Shown here in pieces: positions 20,255-29,052 of a stretch of 64,000 nt of DNA. The notes beneath the pieces are model-generated. The model was given only the letters and a program-made list of their open reading frames with translations. It was not told where the DNA came from and made no database searches. The position numbers were made by a program, and so were the translations under genes. Origin of the DNA: Sinomonas cellulolyticus (lineage in GTDB: Bacteria > Actinomycetota > Actinomycetes > Actinomycetales > Micrococcaceae). Position 1 is the first letter of the stretch. Each line of letters begins with the position of its first letter. The stretch is taken from positions 62,001 to 126,000 of the forward strand of contig NZ_BNCM01000003.1 of NCBI RefSeq assembly GCF_014656475.1. The letters run 5' to 3'.

Positions 20255-20751
20255 GCGCGCACGCTCCCCTCGGGCAGCGGCGGGCGCCGCCGGAAGGGGA
20301 CTCCCGGGCCGGCGAATTCGGCGAACTCGGCTCGCATGCCCTCTGGGAGCCGCACGGGCTGGCCGGTCCCGCGGCTCACGAGCACCATGGAGGTCGAACA
20401 GTTGGCGCAGACCGCGCCGTCCTCGGGGTCGATCACGGCGTAGCCGAGGTCGAACGAGGAGCCGCCCACCCGCGTCACCCACAGCTCCACGTGCACCGGC
20501 TCCTTGCGGTAGAGCAGCGGGGCGAGGTACTCGATCTCGTGGCGCCCCACGAGCGTGAAGTTCTCCGGCGTGACGAGGTCGGCGAGCGTGGCCGCTCCGC
20601 CCTCGCGGGCGACGCCGGTCCTGAGGGGTTCGCGGAGCCAGTGGACGCGGGCGTCCTCGAGGAACTGCAGGAAGCGCACGTTGTTCACATGTCCGTACGA
20701 GTCGACGTCGCCGAAGCGCAGCTGGAGGGGGAAACGGTACGCAGAGGGCAT
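20251..20751 (-). CDS. acyl-CoA thioesterase, 4HBT family
   Basis: 166-aa hotdog-fold protein. RFGDVDSYGHVNNVRFLQFLEDAR (given here in outline: D15, H20, N22-N23) matches the YbgC/4-hydroxybenzoyl-CoA thioesterase active-site helix, with the aspartate at about residue 15. These enzymes release free acids from acyl-CoA. The C-terminal 30 residues are Pro/Arg-rich. Upstream, CAAGAT lies 6 nt from the ATG without a clear Shine-Dalgarno. It is divergent from tesB, so two unrelated thioesterase types lie back to back. Confidence 0.88.
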   Translation of the reverse strand: MPSAYRFPLQLRFGDVDSYGHVNNVRFLQFLEDARVHWLREPLRTGVAREGGAATLADLVTPENFTLVGRHEIEYLAPLLYRKEPVHVELWVTRVGGSSFDLGYAVIDPEDGAVCANCSTSMVLVSRGTGQPVRLPEGMRAEFAEFAGPGVPFRRRPPLPEGSVRA

Positions 20752-20822
20752 ACAGCCATCTTGCCACTACGGCTCGTACGGCCTGCTGGCCCGGGGAGTC
20801 GGCGGGCGTCTAATGTCGTGCC

Positions 20823-21719
20823 ATGACATCCCTGCCCCCCGGGCCCACCGCGACGCTCCTGACCCTGCTCGACCTCGATGACCTCGGCGGTGCGCGCACC
20901 GACAAGGACGTGTTCGTCGGCCCCAGCGAACGCCAGCCTCGGCATCGCGTGTTCGGAGGCCAGGTGCTCGCCCAGAGCCTCATCGCGGCGTCCCGCACGG
21001 TGACCGACGACAGGGCAGTCCACTCGATGCACGCCTACTTCCTCCGGCCAGGGGATGCGGACAAGCCGATCACCTTCGGGGTGGAGCGGCTGCGAGACGG
21101 ACGCTCGTTCTCCGCGCGTCAGGTCCACGCGTATCAGGACGGCACACCGATCCTGTCGATGATCGCCTCGTTCCAAGTGGAATCGGAGGGCATCGACCAC
21201 CAGTCCACCATGCCGGCGGGAATCCCCGACCCGGAATCGCTGCCGAGCACGGCAGACCTCCTCGGCTCGATCGACCACCCGGTGGCCCAGTACTGGGCCT
21301 ACGACAGGCCGTTCGACGTCCGCCACGTCGACCCCGCGCTGTATGTCTCAGCGACCGGCTCCCATGTGGCGAAGAACGTGGTCTGGATGAAGACCATGGA
21401 TCCGATGCCCGACGGCGACACCCTCCACCGCGCGGCCCTCGCCTTCGCGAGCGACTACACACTGCTCGAGCCCGTGCTGCGCCGCCACGGGCTCTCGTGG
21501 ATCACCCCCGGGATGAGCGTGGCGAGCCTCGACCATGCGATGTGGTGGCACCGCCCGGTGCGGGTCGACGAATGGCTCCTGTACGTGCAGGAGTCTCCGA
21601 GCGCCCAAGGCGCCCGCGGGCTCGGCACGGGGAAGATCTTCAACAGGCAGGGCGTGCACGTGGCGAGCGTTGCGCAGGAGGGGATGGTGCGGCTGCCGTA
21701 TCTCGAGGGCCCGGCCTGA
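20823..21719 (+). CDS. tesB: acyl-CoA thioesterase II
   Basis: 298-aa double-hotdog thioesterase that hydrolyses medium- and long-chain acyl-CoA. FGGQVLAQSLIAA near residues 44-56 and HSMHAYFLRPGD near 66-78 are TesB hallmarks; the C-terminal hotdog has SLDHAMWWHRP containing the catalytic aspartate. Length is standard. TAATGT lies 6 nt upstream of the ATG, so the transcript is probably leaderless. A GC-rich hairpin 14 bp after the stop separates it from ettA. Confidence 0.94.
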   Translation: MTSLPPGPTATLLTLLDLDDLGGARTDKDVFVGPSERQPRHRVFGGQVLAQSLIAASRTVTDDRAVHSMHAYFLRPGDADKPITFGVERLRDGRSFSARQVHAYQDGTPILSMIASFQVESEGIDHQSTMPAGIPDPESLPSTADLLGSIDHPVAQYWAYDRPFDVRHVDPALYVSATGSHVAKNVVWMKTMDPMPDGDTLHRAALAFASDYTLLEPVLRRHGLSWITPGMSVASLDHAMWWHRPVRVDEWLLYVQESPSAQGARGLGTGKIFNRQGVHVASVAQEGMVRLPYLEGPA

Positions 21720-21732
21720 GCCGGAGCCGCCC

Positions 21733-21764
21733 GCCGCCACCCTCGCAGGTCACAGGGTGGCGGC
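21733..21764. terminator. bidirectional hairpin between tesB and ettA
   Basis: An 11-bp stem (GCCGCCACCCT with AGGGTGGCGGC) and a 10-nt loop lie between two convergent stop codons. Confidence 0.7.
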
Positions 21765-21790
21765 CGCGGCGGCGTGCGGGCGGAATGCTC

Positions 21791-23473
21791 CTAGTCGCGG
21801 GTGAGCTTGCGGTGGGTCACCCGGTGCGGCTTCGCGGCATCCGGCCCGAGGCGCTCGACCTTGTTCTCCTCGTACGACTCGAAGTTTCCCTCGAACCAGT
21901 ACCAGTTGGCCTCGTCCTCGTCGGTGCCCTCGTAGGCGAGGATGTGGGTCGCGACTCGGTCGAGGAACCAGCGGTCGTGGGAGACCACAACCGCGCAGCC
22001 GGGGAACTCGAGCAGGGCGTTCTCGAGGCTCGAGAGCGTCTCAACGTCAAGATCGTTGGTGGGCTCGTCGAGAAGCAGGAGATTGCCGCCCTGCTTGAGC
22101 GTCAGGGCGAGGTTCAGGCGGTTGCGCTCCCCGCCGGAGAGGACGCCGGCCTTCTTCTGCTGGTCCGGGCCCTTGAAGCCGAACGCGGAGACGTAGGCGC
22201 GCGAGGGCATCTCGACCTGGCCGACCTGGATGTGGTCGAGTCCGTCGGAGACGACCTCCCAGAGCGTCTTGTTCGGATCGATGCCGCCGCGGGACTGGTC
22301 GACGTAGGAGATCTTGACCGACTCGCCGATCTTGAGGTCACCGCCGTCGAGAGGCTCAAGGCCCACAAGGGTCTTGAACAGGGTGGTCTTGCCCACGCCG
22401 TTCGGGCCGATGACGCCCACGATGCCGTTGCGCGGTAGCGAGAAGGAGAGCCCGTCGATGAGCACACGGTCGCCGAAGCCCTTCTTGAGGTCCTTGGCCT
22501 CGATGACGAGCTGGCCCAGGCGCGGGCCCGGCGGGATCTGGATCTCCTCGAAGTCGAGCTTGCGGGTACGCTCGGCCTCGGCTGCCATCTCCTCGTACCG
22601 CGCGAGGCGGGCCTTGGACTTGGTCTGGCGGCCCTTCGCGTTCGATCGGACCCAGTCGAGCTCGTCGGCGAGGCGCTTGGCGAGCTTGGCGTCCTTCTTC
22701 CCCTGGACCTCGAGGCGGGCGCGCTTCTTCTCGAGGTAGGTCGAGTAGTTGCCCTCGTACGGGTACAGCCGGCCACGGTCGACCTCACAGATCCACTCGG
22801 CGACGTGGTCCAGGAAGTAGCGGTCGTGGGTCACGGCCAGAACAGCGCCCGGGTAGGCCGAGAGGTGCTGCTCGAGCCAGAGGACGCTCTCGGCGTCGAG
22901 ATGGTTGGTCGGCTCGTCGAGGAGCAGGAGATCCGGCTTCTGCAGCAGCAGCTTGCAGAGGGCTACGCGGCGGCGCTCACCCCCCGACAGGACCTTCACG
23001 TCTGCGTCCGGCGGCGGGCAGCGAAGGGCATCCATGGCCTGCTCGAGCTGGGAGTCGAGGTCCCATGCGTCCGCAGCGTCGATGGCTTCCTGAAGCTTGC
23101 CCATCTCCTCGAGCAACGCGTCGTAGTCGGCGTCCGGGTTCGCCATCTCCTCGGAGATCTCGTTGAACCGCTGGATCTTGCCGTAGATCTCACCCACGCC
23201 CTCCTGGACGTTGCCCAGAACGGTCTTCTCCTCGTTCAGCGGGGGCTCCTGGAGAAGGATTCCGACCGTGTAGCCGGGCGAGAGCCGGGCCTCCCCGTTG
23301 GACGGGGTGTCGAGCCCGGCCATGATCTTCAGGATGGTCGACTTGCCAGCGCCGTTCGGACCCACGACGCCGATCTTGGCGCCGGGGAAGAAGGACATGC
23401 TCACGTCGTCGAGGATGACCTTGTCGCCCACCGCTTTACGGGCCTTGGTCATGGTGTAGATGAATTCCGCCAT
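21791..23473 (-). CDS. ettA: energy-dependent translational throttle EttA (ABC-F ATPase)
   Basis: Cytosolic ABC-F protein of 560 aa with two nucleotide-binding domains and no membrane segment. It binds the ribosomal E site and gates entry into elongation according to ATP/ADP. The first Walker A is GPNGAGKST and the second GPNGVGKTT; signature motifs are LSGGERRRVALC and LSGGERNRLNLA; the charged linker (EKKRARLEVQGKKDAKL) and arm are typical. The ATG at 23473 begins MAEFIYTMTKARK, the conserved N-terminus; TAGATT lies 7 nt upstream, consistent with a leaderless start. Confidence 0.95.
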   Translation of the reverse strand: MAEFIYTMTKARKAVGDKVILDDVSMSFFPGAKIGVVGPNGAGKSTILKIMAGLDTPSNGEARLSPGYTVGILLQEPPLNEEKTVLGNVQEGVGEIYGKIQRFNEISEEMANPDADYDALLEEMGKLQEAIDAADAWDLDSQLEQAMDALRCPPPDADVKVLSGGERRRVALCKLLLQKPDLLLLDEPTNHLDAESVLWLEQHLSAYPGAVLAVTHDRYFLDHVAEWICEVDRGRLYPYEGNYSTYLEKKRARLEVQGKKDAKLAKRLADELDWVRSNAKGRQTKSKARLARYEEMAAEAERTRKLDFEEIQIPPGPRLGQLVIEAKDLKKGFGDRVLIDGLSFSLPRNGIVGVIGPNGVGKTTLFKTLVGLEPLDGGDLKIGESVKISYVDQSRGGIDPNKTLWEVVSDGLDHIQVGQVEMPSRAYVSAFGFKGPDQQKKAGVLSGGERNRLNLALTLKQGGNLLLLDEPTNDLDVETLSSLENALLEFPGCAVVVSHDRWFLDRVATHILAYEGTDEDEANWYWFEGNFESYEENKVERLGPDAAKPHRVTHRKLTRD

Positions 23474-23525
23474 GGCCTTAAATCTAGTGTGTCCGGGCAG
23501 CGATGACACATCCGGCCCTGGACCA

Positions 23526-23559
23526 GGAGGGCGGTGCGCGCGCAGGGGCACCGCCCTCC
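23526..23559 (-). terminator. hairpin downstream of ssb
   Basis: A 12-bp stem (GGAGGGCGGTGC and its complement) with a 10-nt loop lies 33 bp after the ssb stop on the minus strand and just before the ettA promoter. Confidence 0.65.
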
Positions 23560-23591
23560 CCGTAAAGCTCCGCGTTCTGGGGAGACAGCCC

Positions 23592-24227
23592 TCATGCGGG
23601 CCTGAGGCTCTCTCCCTCCGGGTGGGAGCCGGCCTGCGCACTGTCCGTGCCCGCGGCGCCTCCGGCGAAGGAGTCCGTGGCTGAGTGCTCCTCGTCGCCG
23701 TACGGTGCCCCACCCACATCAAGGAAGGCGTCGTCGAACTCGAGCGATTCAGGACCGAACGGATCCTCCACAGCGCCCTCGGCCGTGACCTCTCCGGTGC
23801 CGAGGTTCACCGCCCCCACGCCCTCCAGATACGCGGGCCGGTCCGCGAGGCGACGGGAATCCTCCTCATCCCGGCGCCGGTTCCACGTGCCCATGCCCAT
23901 GGCGAGGTCCTGCCCCACCGAAGACGCCGAGATCACGGCCTCGCTGCCGAACGTCCCGTCTGCGCGCTGGAAGGTCCGCAGCTGCAGCTTCCCGACAACG
24001 ATGATCCGCTGCCCCTTGCGCACGCTCGCGGCGACGTTCTCCGCCATGTCGCCGTAGCACTGGACGGTGAACCAGTTGGTATGGCCGTCGACCCAGGCCT
24101 GCCGCTCCTGGTCCCTCCACCGCTCCGTCACCGACACCCTGAACCTCGAGTAGAGCCGGTTGTTCCGCGTGAGACCTTTGGTCGGCTCAGTTCCCACCCA
24201 GCCGCGCACCGTGATCGAATCGCTCAT
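23592..24227 (-). CDS. ssb: single-stranded DNA-binding protein
   Basis: 211-aa OB-fold protein. The N-terminal 115 residues carry ITVRGWVGTEP, a WFTVQCYG strand and RKGQRIIVVGKLQLR. The tail is acidic but ends GESLRPA rather than the DDDIPF type needed to recruit partner enzymes. It is therefore more likely the second, accessory-type SSB than the essential replication SSB, which usually lies with rpsF-rpsR. The ATG at 24227 has AGGAGG 8 nt upstream; a GTG or ATG seven codons earlier is less likely. Confidence 0.88.
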   Translation of the reverse strand: MSDSITVRGWVGTEPTKGLTRNNRLYSRFRVSVTERWRDQERQAWVDGHTNWFTVQCYGDMAENVAASVRKGQRIIVVGKLQLRTFQRADGTFGSEAVISASSVGQDLAMGMGTWNRRRDEEDSRRLADRPAYLEGVGAVNLGTGEVTAEGAVEDPFGPESLEFDDAFLDVGGAPYGDEEHSATDSFAGGAAGTDSAQAGSHPEGESLRPA

Positions 24228-24412
24228 GCCGCCACCTCCTGTTGCCAATCGCTCCGGCCGCCGTCTGGCTGCCTGCGACCAGCCTCTCTGGCGGCAGGAA
24301 CAGCAACCAAGGCTCCTCAGGGCCTATGTGGATGGCGCGCCCGTTCAAGCACCTGTGGAGGAGAACCGGATGACGAGGTATGCGCGCGGGCGGGATAGAC
24401 TTTCACCGTCCG

Positions 24413-24485
24413 GCCCCAGTAGCTCAGAGGATAGAGCAGGAGCCTTCTAATCTCTTGGTCGGGGGTTCGATTCCCTCCTGGGGCG
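24413..24485 (+). tRNA. tRNA-Arg (TCT)
   Basis: Plus-strand cloverleaf: acceptor GCCCCAG with CTGGGGC, D arm GCTCAGAGGATAGAGC, anticodon loop CTTCTAA (anticodon TCT), T loop GGTTCGATTCC, discriminator G. The base of the anticodon stem has a C-T mismatch. It reads the rare AGA codon. It ends one base before the stop codon of the opposing GH2 gene. Confidence 0.92.
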
Positions 24486-27269
24486 CTATTTGTCGCCGGC
24501 GACGTCCATGCGCAGGGCGAGCGAGAGCTTGAAGCGGCGGGCCTCCGCCTCGTGCTGCGCATCGAGGTTGACCCACAGCCACTCCGGATCGGCCGCGAGG
24601 TCGGCGGCGCTGCCCGCTGTAGCCAGAGCCTCCGACGTCCAAGGCCGCACGGTCAGGATGAAGCCATCGCCCCTGACGGTGAGCCGCGACCCCTCACCGT
24701 AGAGCTCGGCCCAGCGCACCTCACGCCGGGCGCCGTTCTCCTGGGCCCGGGGGCCGGGAGCCTGCAGGGAGGCCACCTCGGACACGAAGAGACCCTGCCT
24801 GACAGCGAGGCCGGCGTCCGGATACGCCTCGCCAGGCCCGAGTCCCAGCCAGCGCACCGTGTCCAGCGTGCGGGGGACGGCCATGCGCATGCCCAGCCGA
24901 GGCACCGGGACGCTCCACGATCCGAGCGGCGAGCCGACAACGTCGAGCCGCAGAGCGCCGTCGTCCGTCCTCCAGCGGTACTCGACCTCATACCCGGTGT
25001 CCGTGCCGGCAGGCAGCACATGGGCGACCGCGCTGAGCGCGTTCTCCTCCTCGGCAACGGATACGGTCCGGTGGAGCAGCCTGTCCAGCCCGAGGGCACG
25101 CCACGCATCGGCCTGGGAGGTCCCCGGTCCGCTCTCGTCCTGGACTGTCGGCGCCCGCCACAGGTCGAGGCGCGGACCGAGAACCGCGACGCCGCCGAGT
25201 GCCACGAGCCAGCCCGCCCGGTCGAATCGTCCCTGGCCGAGCGCCCACCCCCCACCCGAAAGCGCGACTGCGGGCGCGTCCCCTGCCGGACGGGCAGGGA
25301 CGCGCCCACCCCGAGCGGTGGCCTGAGAAGCGTCCAGACGGCCCTGCCCCCAGGCCATCACATGGCCTGCCGGCGCCCACGGCAGCGCGCGGTCCAGTTC
25401 CGCGCGCACCGTGAGCCACCGCTGCGGCTGCTCCCCCGCACGGGTCGGTGCCGCGACATCCGGGAGGCGCGGAAGCGCCACCGTGGCGCTCTCCCCGGGC
25501 CCCAGCAGGGGGACCTCGAGCGCGCCCGAGGCGACCGGGACGCCGTCGTCCTCGGCAACGAAGGCAAAGCGAAGATGGGACGTGGTGCGGTGCGAGTACC
25601 GCGACTGCACGGTCACGCCGTCGCGGGCGTCCACTCGGACCGTCACCGGGGCGAAGGCCCGCGCCGTCTCCGCGAGGCCCGGAAGGGCCGTCCCGTCTGG
25701 GAGCACGAGGGCCTGCCATGCTCCGACGAATCCCCCCGCCAGGCGCGGATACTCTTCGAACAGTTCCACGAAGTGGGCTAATCCGCGTGTCCCCGGCTGC
25801 CGGGCACCCGCGTCATTGACGAGGACAAACGGCAGTGCCCGCCTCCGGCGGTCCGCCGACTGGTCCGCAGAGGGCGGCTCCTCGGCCCTGCCGATCAGCT
25901 CGGTCTCCGCGGAGTCAATGCCCGGGCGCGCGTAGACGTCAGCGGCGCAGGCGTCAGGATCGTCGGGAACGAGGAGGAGCCGTTCCGGATCACGGGCACG
26001 GGCCCACGCGGCCATGGCGTCGACGTTGTCCCCTCTGGCAAGTCCGCGGCCGAGGGACCAGCCGATGATGCAGGGATGCCCCTTGTCCCGTTCAACGGTC
26101 CGCTTCACCCGGTCCAGCAGGGCGTCATGCCAGGCCGGGTCTGCACCGGGGCTTCGGCGCCACTCGACGTGCTCGAAGCCCCGGATATCGACGCCGCACT
26201 CTTCCACGGCCCACAGGCCGTACTCGTCGCACAGGTCGAGGACGTGCGAGGGGACTGTTCCGCGGATCATGACCGCATTCATCCCCTGCTGCTTCATCAG
26301 TACGACGTCGGCCAGTGGCGTGCCCGCACTCGGCGACCAGACGACGCCCCTGAGCCTCAGCGGCACGCCGTTGGCCAAGAGGGTTGCGTCCTGGATCGCG
26401 ATCGACCGGAACCCGACTGCGATCTGCACGGTCTCGGCCGACGGCTCCCGGACAGACACCGTTCCGCGGTAGAGCCTGGGGAGCTCAGCACTCCACGGCT
26501 CGACATCCGGGACCGAGACCTCCTCGTTGGCACAGACCTCGATGCCCAGCTCGTCAACACGCACGACGGCGCCCGGCGGCCCCTCGACGGAAAGCCGCCC
26601 GGCGCCTGTGGACGCATCGAATCCCGCATGGACGAACAGGTCCTCGATCCCGCCGTGGGGGCCTCGGACCAGGCTCACGGAGCCGCGGAGCCCGGGGCTC
26701 CAACCGGCAGTGCCGCCCTCAAGGTAGGAGCCGGCGGACCAGGTGAACACCCGGACGGCGACGAGGTTGCGATCCTCGGTGAGTTCCTCCGTCACGTCGA
26801 ACTCGTGCACGAGCCCCGAGCCCATCGCGTCCCCCACGCGCGTGCCGTTGACGAACACCTCGAGCGCGGAGTCGGCGGCCTCGAAGCGCAGCGCCCACCG
26901 GCCCCCGCTATCGACAGGGGGGGCCGAGAACCAGCGGCGGTACTCCCCCACGGGGTTCTCGTCCGGGACCTCAGGAGGGTCGATCGGGAAGGGGTACGAG
27001 GTTTGCGGGACCGCCGGCACTGCTGTTCCGGTCTCTTCCGGCGACCAGCGGTGCGGCACGTTCACCCGCTCCCAGCCGGCGTCGTCGTACCCCGGCTCCT
27101 CGAATCCGGGGCGGCCACACCGCAGACCGCGGGGCAGCAGGCGGAAGGACCACTCGCCGTCGAGCGCCACCCGCTCGGCGTCCGTCTCGAGGGCAGCCCG
27201 CGCGGGCAGCGGCGCGTGGTGGGGTGCCGTCTCGGCAAACCACGAGCGCCCCGGGCGGCCCAGTGTCAT
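24486..27269 (-). CDS. GH2 beta-galactosidase-like protein without catalytic residues (pseudoenzyme)
   Basis: 927-aa protein that aligns along its length with LacZ: sugar-binding jelly roll, immunoglobulin-like domain, TIM barrel (about 300-530) and C-terminal Bgal small-chain domains. Every LacZ active-site residue I can align is changed. The acid/base region SLGNE reads SLGRG (408-409), nucleophile Glu537 aligns with Asn485, Mg2+ ligands Glu416 and His418 with Asp361 and Arg363, His391 with Gly337, His357 with Ser312, and Trp568 with Gly516. The frame is intact with strong codon bias, so this is not simple decay. Start and coupling are set by an ATGA overlap with the upstream MptB-like gene. 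No signal peptide is visible. A binding or scaffold role in glycan metabolism is an inference. Confidence 0.88.
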   Translation of the reverse strand: MTLGRPGRSWFAETAPHHAPLPARAALETDAERVALDGEWSFRLLPRGLRCGRPGFEEPGYDDAGWERVNVPHRWSPEETGTAVPAVPQTSYPFPIDPPEVPDENPVGEYRRWFSAPPVDSGGRWALRFEAADSALEVFVNGTRVGDAMGSGLVHEFDVTEELTEDRNLVAVRVFTWSAGSYLEGGTAGWSPGLRGSVSLVRGPHGGIEDLFVHAGFDASTGAGRLSVEGPPGAVVRVDELGIEVCANEEVSVPDVEPWSAELPRLYRGTVSVREPSAETVQIAVGFRSIAIQDATLLANGVPLRLRGVVWSPSAGTPLADVVLMKQQGMNAVMIRGTVPSHVLDLCDEYGLWAVEECGVDIRGFEHVEWRRSPGADPAWHDALLDRVKRTVERDKGHPCIIGWSLGRGLARGDNVDAMAAWARARDPERLLLVPDDPDACAADVYARPGIDSAETELIGRAEEPPSADQSADRRRRALPFVLVNDAGARQPGTRGLAHFVELFEEYPRLAGGFVGAWQALVLPDGTALPGLAETARAFAPVTVRVDARDGVTVQSRYSHRTTSHLRFAFVAEDDGVPVASGALEVPLLGPGESATVALPRLPDVAAPTRAGEQPQRWLTVRAELDRALPWAPAGHVMAWGQGRLDASQATARGGRVPARPAGDAPAVALSGGGWALGQGRFDRAGWLVALGGVAVLGPRLDLWRAPTVQDESGPGTSQADAWRALGLDRLLHRTVSVAEEENALSAVAHVLPAGTDTGYEVEYRWRTDDGALRLDVVGSPLGSWSVPVPRLGMRMAVPRTLDTVRWLGLGPGEAYPDAGLAVRQGLFVSEVASLQAPGPRAQENGARREVRWAELYGEGSRLTVRGDGFILTVRPWTSEALATAGSAADLAADPEWLWVNLDAQHEAEARRFKLSLALRMDVAGDK

Positions 27270-28789
27270 GCTCCGCTCCGCTTCGGGATGAGCGGGGCGA
27301 ACAGGACGCGTGTCTTCCAGTCCCACAGCACCATGTAGGCCACGAACGCCACGCTGAGCACGATGGCCACGGCCCGCACCCCCCACAGCGGGATCCACTC
27401 GAACACGTCCAGTTGGTCAGTGAGGGCGATGACGGTGAAGAACACTGTGGCGACGTAGTAGGTCAGCAGCGGCCACCCCTCCCTGATGCCCACGAGCGCG
27501 AAGAGGGCCATGAGCCAAGTGATGTACCAGGGCTGGATCATGGACGCAGTGAGCACCACTGCCGTGAACGCCAGCGCCATGCGGAGGAAGATCCTCTCTG
27601 TTCCTCCCCGCAGCACGAACCACAGTGCGCCGAGGGCACCGAGCGCGGTTCCGATGCCCTTGATGATCCCGGCCACGAGTTCCGGGTCTCCGCCCACCGC
27701 CCGGGTGACGTTGCCCGCGATCTCGGACGCGAGGCCGAACGGCGCGTACCAGATCCAGAGGGTTCCGGGAGTGGCCATCGCCGGAAGCCAGCCGAACCAG
27801 AACCCGGTCGCGGCGCCGGCCACCGTGAGGAGTGCGAGCGAGGCTGCGCCGGTCCCGGCCCAGCAGGCGACCCGCCGTCCCCACCCGGCGCCCTTGCCGG
27901 CCCAGATCAGGCCGATGAACGGCAACGCGATGATGGTGATCGGCTTGACGCCGATCGAGGCGGTCACGAGGACCGCGGCGAGCACCGGGCGCCGCTTCAC
28001 CGCGGCCAGCAGCCCCAGGAGCAGGAACCCGAGCATGAGCGCGTCGTTGTGGATGCTTGCCACGAAATTGATGACGAACAGCGGGTTCGCGACCGTGAGC
28101 CAGAGCGTCTTCGACGGGTCGAGGCCAAAATGCTCGGAGAGGCCGACGACCGAGAACGCGCACAGCGCGACGCCGATCACTGCGACGATGCGGAACAGGA
28201 CGAACGCGATCTCGAGGCTGCCGCCGCTGACTGCCACGACGGCCTGTTCGATCCAGAGGAACAAGGGCCCGTAGGGCGTCGGCGCCTCAGTCCACAGGGA
28301 GTCGGGCCCGAGGTTGTGGTAGTTGTTCAGCGCCGAAATGCCGTTGAGGTAGGGGTCGAGGCCAGCGGCCATGAGCCGGCCCTGGCCGATGTAGGAATAG
28401 ACGTCGCGGCTGAGCATCGGGAAGGTGACCATGAACGGCGCACACCACAGGGCCGCTGCCTTGACCGCCACCATGGGGTGGACCGAGCTCCAGTCATCAA
28501 CGCGCTGCCCCAGACGGAGCCAGGCCCTCACGAGAAACAGTCCGCCGAACGCGACGAGGACGGTGCACAGGACCACGAGCACAGGGCTGTCTCGGAGCGC
28601 GATGAAGAAGGGCACCCGGATGAGGGAGGACCCGCTTGCCATCCAGCCCACGCCGAGTCCGCCGACCGCCATCGAGAGCGAGGCGACAGCGCCCTGCCAG
28701 ACGGCGACGCTGCCCTCGCCGGGAAGGGACGCGATAGTCCGCACGGTCCGGGGAATGCTCAGGCTGCCGCCTTCCCGGGTGTGAGGCAT
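27266..28789 (-). CDS. MptB-like polyprenol-phosphomannose alpha-1,6-mannosyltransferase (first copy)
   Basis: 507-aa polytopic GT-C transferase with about 12-13 hydrophobic helices. The motif PMLSRDVYSYIGQGRLMAAG (near residues 125-144) contains the acidic residues expected of the GT-C catalytic loop, and the NDALMLGFLLLG and GVKPITIIALPFIG segments match the MptA/MptB family, which extends the alpha-1,6-mannan backbone of lipomannan outside the membrane using polyprenyl-phosphomannose. The downstream GH2 gene overlaps by 4 nt. No strong Shine-Dalgarno is seen at the ATG, so an internal start is possible. The acceptor glycan here is inferred. Confidence 0.85.
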   Translation of the reverse strand: MPHTREGGSLSIPRTVRTIASLPGEGSVAVWQGAVASLSMAVGGLGVGWMASGSSLIRVPFFIALRDSPVLVVLCTVLVAFGGLFLVRAWLRLGQRVDDWSSVHPMVAVKAAALWCAPFMVTFPMLSRDVYSYIGQGRLMAAGLDPYLNGISALNNYHNLGPDSLWTEAPTPYGPLFLWIEQAVVAVSGGSLEIAFVLFRIVAVIGVALCAFSVVGLSEHFGLDPSKTLWLTVANPLFVINFVASIHNDALMLGFLLLGLLAAVKRRPVLAAVLVTASIGVKPITIIALPFIGLIWAGKGAGWGRRVACWAGTGAASLALLTVAGAATGFWFGWLPAMATPGTLWIWYAPFGLASEIAGNVTRAVGGDPELVAGIIKGIGTALGALGALWFVLRGGTERIFLRMALAFTAVVLTASMIQPWYITWLMALFALVGIREGWPLLTYYVATVFFTVIALTDQLDVFEWIPLWGVRAVAIVLSVAFVAYMVLWDWKTRVLFAPLIPKRSGA

Positions 28790-29052
28790 CAGAGTCCCAA
28801 CTGTCGCGGAGGCGCCGAGCGGCGTGCGCCCCCGGACGGGTCGCTCCGTGTCGGCATGGAAGTCTTCTCGATGCTATCAGCAGGCGTTGGCGGACCGGCC
28901 CGGAATGCGCCCCGCTGGTAGACTGTCGGGCGGTCGCGAGCCCCCCTGCGGCCTGCCGACCCAGCCCGAGGAGAGCCGCCATTTCCATCAAGCCCACCCG
29001 CCCCACGGACACAGCACCGACGGGAGAGCGACGACCTCTCGGGGCGTGGCTC

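Noticed and set aside
24413..24485. tRNA-Arg as an integration site for a mobile island holding the GH2 and transferase genes
   Set aside because: No integrase, no repeat of the tRNA 3' end downstream, and base composition matches the surroundings.
24486..27269. GH2 gene as a decaying pseudogene
   Set aside because: No frameshift or stop over 928 codons, codon use like its neighbours and an intact overlap with the upstream gene. Catalytic loss without frame loss fits a pseudoenzyme better.
27224..28921. 565-aa plus-strand frame across the first MptB-like gene
   Set aside because: Product is Asp/Arg/Glu/His-rich, typical of the complement of hydrophobic codons; the membrane protein on the minus strand is real.
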